This document shows, piece by piece, positions 1 to 10,903 of a stretch of 64,000 nucleotides of DNA. The translations under genes and the position numbers were made by a program. This DNA is from Antedon bifida. Taxonomy: Eukaryota; Echinodermata; Crinoidea; Comatulida; Antedonidae. Location: the NCBI GenBank assembly GCA_963402885.1, contig OY727103.1:2358501-2422500 (forward strand), read 5' to 3'. Every line of letters begins with the position of its first letter. The first letter of the stretch is position 1. The notes under the pieces are model-generated. The model was not told where the DNA came from. It did not search any database and saw only the letters and a list, made by a program, of their open reading frames with translations.

Positions 1-3000
1 ATATAAGCAGTGAGTTAGGCAGATCATAATTCAGCTCTCCTTAATTGCCTAAGTCACACAGCTGACTTAGGCAGAAACACAAAAAATATAGTATATTGAT
101 ATAAGCAGTGAGTTAGGCAGATCATAAGTCAGCTCTCCTTAATTGCCTAAGTCACACAGCTGACTTAGGCAGAAACACAACAAATATAGTATATTGATAT
201 AAGCAGTGAGTTAGGCAGAAAAAAAAATTATGACTTAGACACTTTTGTTATGAGGCTGTCGATATCATCTATATACAAAAAATGCTACCTTTAAGTAACA
301 AAATTTAATAGCATCAGCTCTTCAGAATAAAATTAACACTGATGATTTTAGAAAAGGAAAGTAGCAATAATAGAGAAAGAATTTGTAACAAATTGGTTAA
401 AAATATACTATAAAAATGTATTTCTTATTTTATTTAAAAAATCATGATTCTCCTCTCCTTAATTGCGTAAGTCACACAGCTGACTTAGGCAGAAACACAA
501 AAAACGATCTGAGCATGTGCAAATGTATATAAAAGCACTCAGATAATGTACAGAGGGCAGTATGATGATATAAGTTAGGCAGATCATAATTCAGCTCTCC
601 TTAATTGCCTAAGTCAAAAGGCAGAAACACAAAAAACGATCTGAGCATGTGCAAATGTATATAAAAGCACTCAGATAATGTACAGAGGGCAGTATGATGA
701 TATAAGTTAGGCAGATCATAATTCAGCTCTCCTTAATTGCCTAAGTCACACAGCTGACTTAGGCAGAAACACAAAAAATATAGTATATTGATATAAGCAG
801 TGAGTTAGGCAGATCATAAGTCAGCTCTCCTTAATTGCGTAAGTCACACAGCTGACTTAGGCAGAAACACAAAAAACGATCTGAGCATGTGCAAATGTAT
901 ATAAAAGCACTCAGATAATGTACAGAGGGCAGTATGATGATATAAGCAGTGAGTTAGGCAGATCATAATTCAGCTCTCCTTAATTGCCTAAGTCACACAG
1001 CTGACTTAGGCAGAAACACAAAAAATATAGTATATTGATATAAGCAGTGAGTTAGGCAGATCATAAGTCAGCTCTCCTTAATTGCCTAAGTCACACAGAT
1101 GTGACTTAGGAAAAAAAAATTATGATTAGACACTTTTGTTATGAGGCTGTCGATATCAACTATTAACAAAAAATGCTACCTTTAAGTAACAAAATTTAAT
1201 AGCATCATAATTCAGCTCTCCTTAATTGCCTAAGTTACACAGCTGACTTAGGCAGAAACACAAAAAATATAGTATATTGATACAAGCAGTGAGTTAGGCA
1301 GATCATAAGTCAGCTCTCCTTAATTGCCTAAGTCACACAGCTGACTTAGGCAGAAATATAGTATATTGATATAAGCAGTGAGTTAGACAGAAAAAAAAAA
1401 TTATGACTTAGACACTTTTGTTATGAGGCTGTCGATATCATCTATACACAAAAAATGCTACCTTTAAGTAACAAAATTTAATAGCATCAGCTCTTCAGAT
1501 TAAAATTAACACTGATGATTTTAGAAAGGAAAGTAGCAATAAAAGAGAAAGAATTTGTAAAAAATGGGTTAAAAAATATACTATAAAAATGTATTTCTTA
1601 TTTTATTAAAAAAATCACGAGTCTCCTCTCCTTAATTGCGTAAGTCACACAGCTGACTTAGGCAGAAACACAAAAAACGATCTGAGCATGTGCAAATGTA
1701 TATAAAAGCACTCAGATAATGTACAGAGGGCAGTATGATGATATAAGCAGTGAGTTAGGCAGATCATAATTCAGCTCTCCTTAATTGCCTAAGTCACACA
1801 GCTGACTTAGGCAGAAACACAAAAAATATAGTATATTGATATAAGCAGTGAGTTAGGCAGATCATAAGTCAGCTCTCCTTAATTGCCTAAGTCACACAGC
1901 TGACTTAGGCAGAAACACAACAAATATAGTATATTGATATAAGCAGTGAGTTAGGCAGAAAAAAAAATTATGACTTAGACACTTTTGTTATGAGGCTGTC
2001 GATATCATCTATATACAAAAAATGCTACCTTTAAGTAACAAAATTTAATAGCATCAGCTCTTCAGAATAAAATTAACACTGATGATTTTAGAAAAGGAAA
2101 GTAGCAATAATAGAGAAAGAATTTGTAACAAATTGGTTAAAAATATACTATAAAAATGTATTTCTTATTTTATTTAAAAAATCATGATTCTCCTCTCCTT
2201 AATTGCGTAAGTCACACAGCTGACTTAGGCAGAAACACAAAAAACGATCTGAGCATGTGCAAATGTATATAAAAGCACTCAGATAATGTACAGAGGGCAG
2301 TATGATGATATAAGTTAGGCAGATCATAATTCAGCTCTCCTTAATTGCCTAAGTCAAAAGGCAGAAACACAAAAAACGATCTGAGCATGTGCAAATGTAT
2401 ATAAAAGCACTCAGATAATGTACAGAGGGCAGTATGATGATATAAGTTAGGCAGATCATAATTCAGCTCTCCTTAATTGCCTAAGTCACACAGCTGACTT
2501 AGGCAGAAACACAAAAAATATAGTATATTGATATAAGCAGTGAGTTAGGCAGATCATAAGTCAGCTCTCCTTAATTGCCTAAGTCACACAGATGTGACTT
2601 AGGAAAAAAAAATTATGACTTAGACACTTTTGTTATGAGGCTGTCGATATCATCTATTAACAAAAAATGCTACCTTTAAGTAACAAAATTTAATAGCATC
2701 ATAATTCAGCTCTCCTTAATTGCCTAAGTTACACAGCTGACTTAGGCAGAAACACAAAAAATATAGTATATTGATACAAGCAGTGAGTTAGGCAGATCAT
2801 AAGTCAGCTCTCCTTAATTGCCTAAGTCACACAGCTGACTTAGGCAGAAATATAGTATATTGATACAAGCAGTGAGTTAGGCAGATCATAAGTCAGCTCT
2901 CCTTAATTGCCTAAGTCACACAGCTGACTTAGGCAGAAATATAGTATATTGATATAAGAAGTGAGTTAGACAGAAAAAAAAAATTATGACTTAGACACTT

Positions 3001-5594
3001 TTGTTATGAGGCTGTCGATATCATCTATACACAAAAAAATGCTACCTTTAAGTAACAAAATGTAATAGCATCAGCTCTTCAGATTAAAATTAACACTGAT
3101 GACTTTAGAAAGGAAAGTAGCAATAAAAGAGAAAGAATTTGTAACAAATGGGTTAAAAAATATACTATAAAAATGTATTTCTTATTTTATTTAAAAAATC
3201 ACGAGTCTCCTCTCCTTAATTGCCTAAGTCACATAGCTGACTTAGGCAGAAACACAAAAAAACGATCTCAGCATGTGCAAATGTATATAAAAGCACTCAG
3301 ATAATGTACAGAAGGCAGTATAATGATATAAGCAGTGAGTTAGGCAGATCATAAGTCAGCTCTCCTTAATTGCCTAAGTCACACAGCTGACTTAGGCAGA
3401 AACACAAAAAATATAGTATATTGATATAAGCAGTGAGTTAGGCAGATCATAAGTCAGCTCTCCTTAATTGCCTAAGTCACACAGCTGACTTAGGCAGAAA
3501 CACAACAAATATAGTATATTGATATAAGCAGTGAGTTAGGCAGAAAAAAAAATTATGACTTAGACACTTTTGTTATGAGGCTGTCGATATCATCTATATA
3601 CAAAAAATGCTACCTTTAAGTAACAAAATTTAATAGCATCAGCTCTTCAGAATAAAATTAACACTGATGATTTTAGAAAAGGAAAGTAGCAATAATAGAG
3701 AAAGAATTTGTAACAAATTGGTTAAAAATATACTATAAAAATGTATTTCTTATTTTATTTAAAAAATCATGATTCTCCTCTCCTTAATTGCGTAAGTCAC
3801 ACAGCTTACTTAGGCAGAAACACAAAAAACGATCTGAGCATGTGCAAATGTATATAAAAGCACTCAGATAATGTACAGAGGGCAGTATGATGATATAAGC
3901 AGTGAGTTAGGCAGATCATAATTCAGCTCTCCTTAATTGCCTAAGTCACACAGCTGACTTAGGCAGAAACACAAAAAATATAGTATATTGATATAAGCAG
4001 TGAGTTAGGCAGATCATAAGTCAGCTCTCCTTAATTGCCTAAGTCACACAGATGTGACTTAGGAAAAAAAATTATGACTTAGACACTTTTGTTATGAGGC
4101 TGTCGATATCATCTATTAACAAAAAATGCTACCTTTAAGTAACAAAATTTAATAGCATCATAATTCAGCTCTCCTTAATTGCCTAAGTTACACAGCTGAC
4201 TTAGGCAGAAACACAAAAAATATAGTATATTGATACAAGCAGTGAGTTAGGCAGATCATAAGTCAGCTCTCCTTAATTGCCTAAGTCACACAGCTGACTT
4301 AGGCAGAAATATAGTATATTGATATAAGCAGTGAGTTAGACAGAAAAAAAAAATTATGACTTAGACACTTTTGTTATGAGGCTGTCGATATCATCTATAC
4401 ACAAAAAAATGCTACCTTTAAGTAACAAAATTTAATAGCATCAGCTCTTCAGATTAAAATTAACACTGATGATTTTAGAAAGGAAAGTAGCAATAAAAGA
4501 GAAAGAATTTGTAACAAATGGGTTAAAAAATATACTATAAAAATGTATTTCTTATTTTATTTAAAAAATCACGAGTCTCCTCTCCATAATTGCCTAAGTC
4601 ACATAGCTGACTTAGGCAGAAACACAAAAAACGATCTGAGCATGTGCAAATGTATATAAAAGCACTCAGATAATGTACAGAGGGCAGTATGATGATATAA
4701 GCAGTGAGTTAGGCAGATCATAAGTCAGCTCTCCTTAATTGCCTAAGTCACACAGATGTGACTTAGGAAAAAAAAATTATGACTTAGACACTTTTGTTAT
4801 GAGGCTGTCGATATCATCTATTAACAAAAAATGCTACCTTTAAGTAACAAAATTTAATAGCATCATAATTTAGCTCTCCTTAATTGCCTAAGTCACACAG
4901 CTGACTTAGGCAGAAATATAGTATATTGATATAAGCAGTGAGTTAGACAGAAAAAAAAATTATGACTTAGACACTTTTGTTATGAGGCTGTCGATATCAT
5001 CTATACACAAAAAAATGCTACCTTTAAGTAACAAAATTTAATAGCATCAGCTCTTCAGATTAAAATTAACACTGATGATTTTAGAAAGGAAAGTAGCAAT
5101 AAAAGAGAAAGAATTTGTAACAAATGGGTTAAAAAATATACTATAAAAATGTATTTCATATTTTATTTAAAAAATCACGAGTCTCCTCTCCTTAATTGCC
5201 TAAGTCACATAGCTGACTTAGGCAGAAACACAAAAAAACGATCTCAGCATGTGCAAATGTATATAAAAGCACTCAGATAATGTACAGAAGGCAGTATAAT
5301 GATATAAGCAGTGAGTTAGGCAGATCATAAGTCAGCTCTCCTTAATTGCCTAAGTCACACAGCTGACTTAGGCAGAAACACAAAAAATATAGTATATTGA
5401 TATAAGCAGTGAGTTAGGCAGATCATAAGTCAGCTCTCCTTAATTGCCTAAGTCACACAGCTGACTTAGTCAGAAACACAACAAATATAGTATATTGATA
5501 TAAGCAGTGAGTTAGGCAGAAAAAAAAATTATGACTTAGACACTTTTGTTATGAGGCTGTCGATATCATCTATATACAAAAAATGCTACCTTTA
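1..5594. repeat. Complex satellite array with higher-order repeat
   Basis: Three kinds of module alternate. The first is a roughly 97-bp unit carrying a hairpin (GCCTAAGTC, 8-nt loop, GACTTAGGC). The second is a unit carrying GTATATAAAAGC. The third is a longer unit with the run TTGTTATGAGGCTGTCGATA followed by AT-rich sequence. The block starting at 1 reappears almost base for base at 1741, giving a 1740-bp higher-order period. A third block follows at a spacing of roughly 1.58 kb with modules lost or shuffled. The array stops abruptly near 5594 inside the third module. No long open frame is present. It continues past the left edge. Confidence 0.95.
525..534 (+). promoter_or_regulatory. TATA-like box repeated in satellite
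   Basis: TATATAAAAG lies in a conserved satellite module. The same box recurs near 658, 898, 1699, 2265, 2398, 3284, 3851, 4652 and 5260, always in the same orientation. It matches a strong TATA consensus, but no transcript unit can be shown from sequence alone. Confidence 0.4.
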
Positions 5595-5637
5595 TTATGA
5601 AGTGTACTGTCAGTACTATAGACCTCCTGATGGTCAA

Positions 5638-5925
5638 CATTTTGTGTTATTCACCATGTTGTTGTCACAAGCATATTATTTTGTGTATTTCAATCTAATT
5701 TTATTTAACTTACACACGTTTTAGTAAGAAATTTAACCAATTTTTTAAAAAATGGTGGCCATTTTGAAATTCAAAATGGCCGCCATTTTGTGTTAATCAC
5801 CAATGTTATTGTCATAGGCCTATCATTTTATGTGATTTCAATCAACGTCATAACTTGCTCATGTTTTAATAAGAAATTTAATCCATTTTTTTAAAATGGC
5901 GGCCATTTTGAAATTCAAAATGTCA
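5638..5925. repeat. Two tandem ~146-bp repeats with GGCCATTTT palindromes
   Basis: Two diverged copies begin at 5638 and 5784, each starting CATTTTGTGTTA. Each ends in an inverted repeat (GGCCATTTTGAA facing TTCAAAATGGCC) able to form a hairpin. They lie just after the satellite. No coding sequence is visible from the end of the satellite to about 6.3 kb. Confidence 0.75.
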
Positions 5926-6326
5926 GAATACTAATGATTCTTATAGAGCAGAGAACCCATATGAACTTAAAATATTATTCATAATGGGTGTTACTTTGTC
6001 CAATATGGTACATTTATTGGATATTTTACGTATTGGCGGCCATCTTGGATTTGACACCCTTAAGCTTTTTTTAAAAAATGGCAACATATTTTTTTCATTA
6101 CTTTACATCCTAAAGACACTAAATCAGTTGGAATTTTGCTTTTAACAAAAAAATGACACGAAATTACATAGTGGCCTACATTACAAGTACTACTGTACCG
6201 TCACATTTACTGTCTTTAACTATTAACTGCATGACAAATTAACTTACAGTAGGTGAACACTACTGTATTAAAAGACGAATCCTTTTGCAAACTTACGTGT
6301 GGGTGGCATTTATAGTACCACAAGGA

Positions 6327-6438
6327 GTACGTAAGCGCAACGCAAGCAATTGACCAATCACAAGTGATGTATTATTTAAACTGTCGCTTGATATATGCGC
6401 ATTACGTCTTTACGTTGTGTCTTAGTGGCAACCAAGCT
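6327..6438. mobile_element. Inverted-repeat element, family B
   Basis: This is a short palindromic element with an inverted pair of TTGACCAATCACAAG-like arms, ending AGTGGCAACCAAGC. Further copies lie at about 22.9, 25.3 and 30.9 kb. The copy here sits directly upstream of the second exon of the first peptide-precursor gene and supplies the ATG of an unspliced open frame there. Confidence 0.7.
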
Positions 6439-6491
6439 GTTACTACAATCGCTTATATCTTACATTTTCAATGTTTATTTGCTTTCTTCAG

Positions 6492-7403
6492 CCGTCATTC
6501 TGAATATGTGCGAGGCTCAAAGTGCCAGTGCTTCTACATCGACTAGTCGACGCAAAAGAGGTTTGTACTATTTAATGCTCTTTTTAAATTTTCCTTTGCG
6601 TTTTTAGTTTTGTGTAAGTGTGTCAACGAGACATTATGATAATTACTAGTTCTTACAATAATGTATTGTGCTGATGGTATAGAACGTATAGAATAATAGC
6701 TTTAGCATACCACCATACAAAATGCGTAATATAATGAATTTGTGAATTTTACGATGACGACTAATAAGCAACAAAATAATAATAAGTGTATGTAATCCTC
6801 TTATTACAGATGTTGACAACGTTGCTGAGCTTGACAATGACGTCGTTGCCCTTGACGACTTGAGAATCAAAAGAGGTAAGTTTCATTTACATATATAAGA
6901 AGTATTCAGCTTCCGATTTTGTTGTTGTTGCTGATTAATGAATGGTCATCGTGGCCGGAGGTTTTGGCCATTATGAAAACTCACAAAACGTCCTGCTCTA
7001 TTGACATCTCCTAACTGGTGACATATTTTCGATTATGACGTCATAGGAGTTTCTGTGCAACATTCTAAATCTATGTCTACACTATCAAACATAATGTGAC
7101 AAAAAATGTGATGTGCCCATATATGGACACGATGATGTCATATCACTACCATATTTGGGCATATCACTACCATATTTGGGCGCCTCACACGTTTTTTTGT
7201 CAAACTGGTTTGATAGTGTAGAGCTTTATGCCAATTATCAATGTCAAAATCTCCTGTTTCTGTTAGATGCAACTAAATTAAATTAACTCCATTATCACCC
7301 AACATTCACCCTCCTCACGAAATATCACAAATTTTAATGCAGTACTTTTTATTTTGTTTTAACAGAAGCATCGATGAAGAAAGCAATCAAAGATGGCAAC
7401 TAG
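6492..7403 (+). CDS. Secreted peptide precursor-like gene, copy 1 (no signal exon seen)
   Basis: This gene is not recognised. Three exons match copy 2 at 9.5-10.4 kb: 6492-6560, 6810-6875 and 7366-7403. They encode AVILNMCEAQ plus a Ser/Ala/Thr spacer ending in RRKR, then a 22-residue module beginning DVDNVAELDND and ending LRIKR, then EASMKKAIKDGN and a stop. All introns are phase 1, and the RRKR and KR cleavage motifs fall exactly at exon ends. No counterpart of copy 2's signal-peptide exon is visible upstream. The second exon's frame is open back to an ATG at 6395 inside a family B repeat. That would give a hydrophobic 42-residue leader before the CEAQ motif if this stretch were left unspliced. 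The gene may be functional with a new leader, have a missed first exon, or be a decaying duplicate. An AATAAA lies at 7618. The last intron holds a family A repeat. Confidence 0.55.
7071..7228. mobile_element. Inverted-repeat element, family A copy
   Basis: Ends match the family A termini (GTCTACACTATCAAAC and its complement). The interior has GATGTGCCCATATATGGACA and the ATATCACTACCATATTTGGG repeat. It lies in the last intron of peptide copy 1. Confidence 0.8.
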
Positions 7404-9466
7404 AACACCGAATGGACAGACGGACAAACGGACGCCAGGGCTATCCTGTAACTCGCGACACTTACAGTAATTTATACTAAATCAACACTGTATAGGCTAT
7501 AGTTTATAACAACGTATTGTAATCGCAGTTGCGTTATGCCTGGCATATTTCAAGTACACGTACACATTATAAACTTTTCTCTATAATTCTTATGTGATCA
7601 CATTATTTAGTCTATTGAATAAAATGTAGAGTGCAATTCGATTTTTGAGATTATTATTTTGTGCAATTTTGTAGTCTGTGTGAGTTATTATGAGGCCAAT
7701 TTAATAAAATGGTTAGTTTTACGTCCGATGTTTGACATTCCTGTTTAATAAAGGCTTTACTATTAGTAGCTATTTAGCCATTCCCATGTTTTGATTTAAA
7801 ATAAATAAACTAAAAATAATGATCTGAATGCGCGCATTATTTAAACACAACCCTTCAAAATAGCAAATATTGAAATTTGGGCGGCTTAAAAATTTATAAG
7901 GGGGAGGGATGTGAAACAAACTTGTTTATTTGGCCTTATGGTAAGCTGTAATTTCGAATGAATAGTGTTCCCACATGAGTGCACACTGAAGTTTTGACCA
8001 ATTAAATAGTCTGACCAATCACTTTGGATGTTAAAAGAACAATATTTACATCTTACATCTATTTATTGAATATTGTTATGTGTTATGATATGGACTTTGT
8101 TCTAAAATAAAAGTGAATTGAATTGAATTGAATATGTTTGAATAACTATGTTCCGTTACGTTACGACGTGCCTACTATGAGAATACTACAAAAATACTAC
8201 GATATAACTTGTTTGTATCAGAGAAAATAATTTCGCTCACCCCTGGTTTGTATCAATGACCGGTTACCAATTGATGGACTTCGATATATGTTATATAATA
8301 GTGTTGTTCAATGAGATATTGGAGATTCAAATATTAAAAATGAATTTAAAACTTATTACATGACATTACAAATTTGTACAACGGATAAAATAAACTTACA
8401 GAAGATCAATTAACTCTGAGTATTGGTGTAAATAAAAGCTTCGGCTTATATTTCAGAAAACTGTAAAATATATTACTATACGTTAACCACCATCATGGAG
8501 AGAGGAGCAAGAATTATCCGGTCGGAAATATACTGCCTCTCTCCATTTAAAATACATTCTGGAATCCAACAATATATATTCATATATACATTTGAACAAT
8601 TTATGTTTTCTTTTCATTATTCTGGCAAGAAATCTCTAAATCGACAGCCTTAGAATAGGTCCTCTATTTTGAAAATAGCTGGTGTGTACTGATAGGGTTT
8701 TCATGATTTGGTACCTTTCGTTTTCTGTGCTATTTTTGTTAAAGTAAAGGTATTGTTGGGTAAAGTATAAGATTGTATTGATGGAAGAAAATGTGTTAGG
8801 CCTAAATATGGAGACAGCTCAACCAGGTTTAGTTGTTGTCGATTAATCACTGATTCTCCCAAACTGTACCTCTTATGGGTGGAATAACAATTCACAATAA
8901 TCCGAATAAACGTAGACCTAATCTCTATAAGGAGATGAATGTACCCAAAACACCCGACAATTTGTTTCCGATGATAATACAATACAAAATTAACAAGTTG
9001 AGAACTTTAACTCTATAATCACTAAAGTTAATCATTAGACCAAAACAACAGATGGAAAAAAAACGCGGTTTGTCACGGGGATAAAATACATTAATCGCAT
9101 TGACCGTGAGTTACTATGTTCCAGTTGGCGCGTTTTATGTGTGTTTTTTTGTTAAATACAAACAATTCTAAAACAAGATTACGTCAGGTAAGAACGATAC
9201 AATATAATCATTTATATGTCCACGGTCGCACAATCCATGCTTTGTGATGTTTGAAATACGAATATTAACTATATTAATTAATAACAATAGTTTCAAATAT
9301 GTTTGTTTATTATGTTTGTGTGTTTGTAAACAACAAATAATATTTGCCCTTCGGAAAATTTCTATAAAACAGAGAGTAAAATGCAACATTCATCACACAG
9401 TTCCTGACTTCGTCAAGATAACATCATCGTACCGATCGTTGAATCTTAGCAACCTACCGTATCAAC
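7404..9466. other. Spacer between the two peptide genes
   Basis: This stretch holds the 3' UTR of copy 1, then AT-rich sequence with no supported gene. A GAATT microsatellite lies at 8112-8132 following CTAAAATAAAAGTGAATT. It resembles the simple-repeat tail of a non-LTR element, which is an inference. The promoter of copy 2 should lie in the last few hundred bases. Confidence 0.5.
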
Positions 9467-10387
9467 ATGAAGACTTCAACTTGTCTTGTTTTGCTCATCA
9501 TTGGAGGTAAGTTTGATGTGTTCTTGTAGCCTAGGCCTAAATATTGGTAACACACCACCATCTATCAAGTGAATTCACGCCGGGCGTCGCGTACTTAAAC
9601 ACGCAGCATTTCTTTTGCGAAAGTTTGCGACATTTGTTATTTCCCGATCGCCTAACTCTCAATTTTATTTAAACTACTGTGTTTGTTTTCTTTAGCCATT
9701 ATTGTCAGTATGTGCGAAGCTCAAAGTAGTAGTGCCGAATCTGGAGCTACATCTGATCCTGCTACATCTGCACCCGACAGTAGCGCCGACAGCAGCGCCG
9801 ACAGCTCCAGACGCAAAAGAGGTTTGTAGTGGTTTTATTTAATTTTTATGTGTGTACGTTTTTAGGGATAGAGATGAGTTGAGTGTACAGTAAAGTCCTT
9901 TGGCGTCTAAATTGAGCAATACCGCATATGCGTGGTGATGATCTGTCGATGCGTTTGGTAAAATCCATTTCTTCTACTTTTCTAACTTTGTCTTTGCTCC
10001 ATCAAATGACCGATAGTTACTACCATCTCCAATTCCAGGCTAATTCCTAATATTGTATTGTCTGTTTTCCCAGGATATTGCCTTTAATCGTTGCTAATAA
10101 AACTGAGTTGAAATTAATTGAAATAGGCTTAAAAATTGATACATTTTTGTAAATATTGAATCCTTTTATTACAGATGTTGACAACGTTGCTGAGCTTGAA
10201 AATGACGTCGTTGCCCTCGACAACTTGAGAATTAAACGAGGTAAATTTTCTTTCGTTATAATTTGTGACGACCTTTTTACTGATGAGTTTTGACTCCCAC
10301 CAACGATACGATCGAGTAATTTCTAAAATTATTTTTTATTTCTTAACAGAAGCATCATTGAAGAAGGCAATCCAAAATGCCAACTAG
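9467..10387 (+). CDS. Secreted dibasic-processed peptide precursor, copy 2
   Basis: This gene is not recognised; the model is an 89-residue precursor from four exons: 9467-9506, 9696-9821, 10175-10240 and 10350-10387. Exon 1 starts MKTSTCLVLLIIGA and with exon 2 forms a typical signal peptide ending near MCEAQ. Residues 24-51 are a Ser/Ala/Asp-rich acidic spacer with a repeated SSAD motif. RRKR follows at 52-55, a furin-like site. Next is a 22-residue module (DVDNVAELEND to LRIKR), then the 12-residue tail EASLKKAIQNAN. Every intron is phase 1 and the basic cleavage motifs close exons 2 and 3, so each predicted peptide has its own exon. This layout is seen in neuropeptide and antimicrobial-peptide precursors, but no cysteine framework or known peptide signature is present. 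AATAAA lies at 10547. Copy 1 lies about 2 kb upstream in the same orientation. Confidence 0.75.
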
Positions 10388-10903
10388 AACACCAAATGGA
10401 CAAACGGACAAACGGACGCTGGTTTACCTTAACGCGCGACACTTTAAGCTTATCTTTTCATGTTTCGTGTGAACATCAATGGACATATTAGATAGGCCTA
10501 TGCTATCTCTGTAATTCTTATGTGATCACATTATTTTTAATTATTGAATAAAATGTAGAAACAGCAATTTTATTTGTTGATATTATTATTATTATTTTGC
10601 ATTATTCGTAAGCTGTATGAAGTGAGTGAGTTTCGTCATTCCCGCATTATCTGAAGTTCCTCTGTAAAAATGATTGGACAACAGTTTTCGACAGCGCGAA
10701 ATACTAATCTGTCGCCCTCTGTTTGTAGATATTGAATAAAACGCCCCTCGTTTTTTTGCTGATTCTGTTCCGAATTAAAACCCCGAACGCGTGTGGCTGA
10801 TGACTCGGCAGTCTGCACGCGACCGAGGAGAAGAGAGCATCAGTGGAGTCATTTTCTCAGGAACTGTGATTTGTCTGGAAAAGTTCTAAAGATTTAACCA
10901 AAA
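10388..10903. other. Spacer and transketolase 5' region
   Basis: It contains the 3' UTR of the peptide gene, which is conserved with copy 1 around GTAATTCTTATGTGATCACA. The presumed promoter and 5' UTR of transketolase follow. No clear TATA box or further gene is seen. Confidence 0.5.

Noticed and set aside
1-5594. Regular repeats that could suggest a CRISPR-like array
   Set aside because: The repeats are joined without unique spacers, vary in order, and lie in an intron-rich eukaryotic genome; this is satellite DNA.
8701-8982. 93-codon frame on the minus strand
   Set aside because: No family resemblance, no splice context, ordinary AT-rich composition; likely chance.
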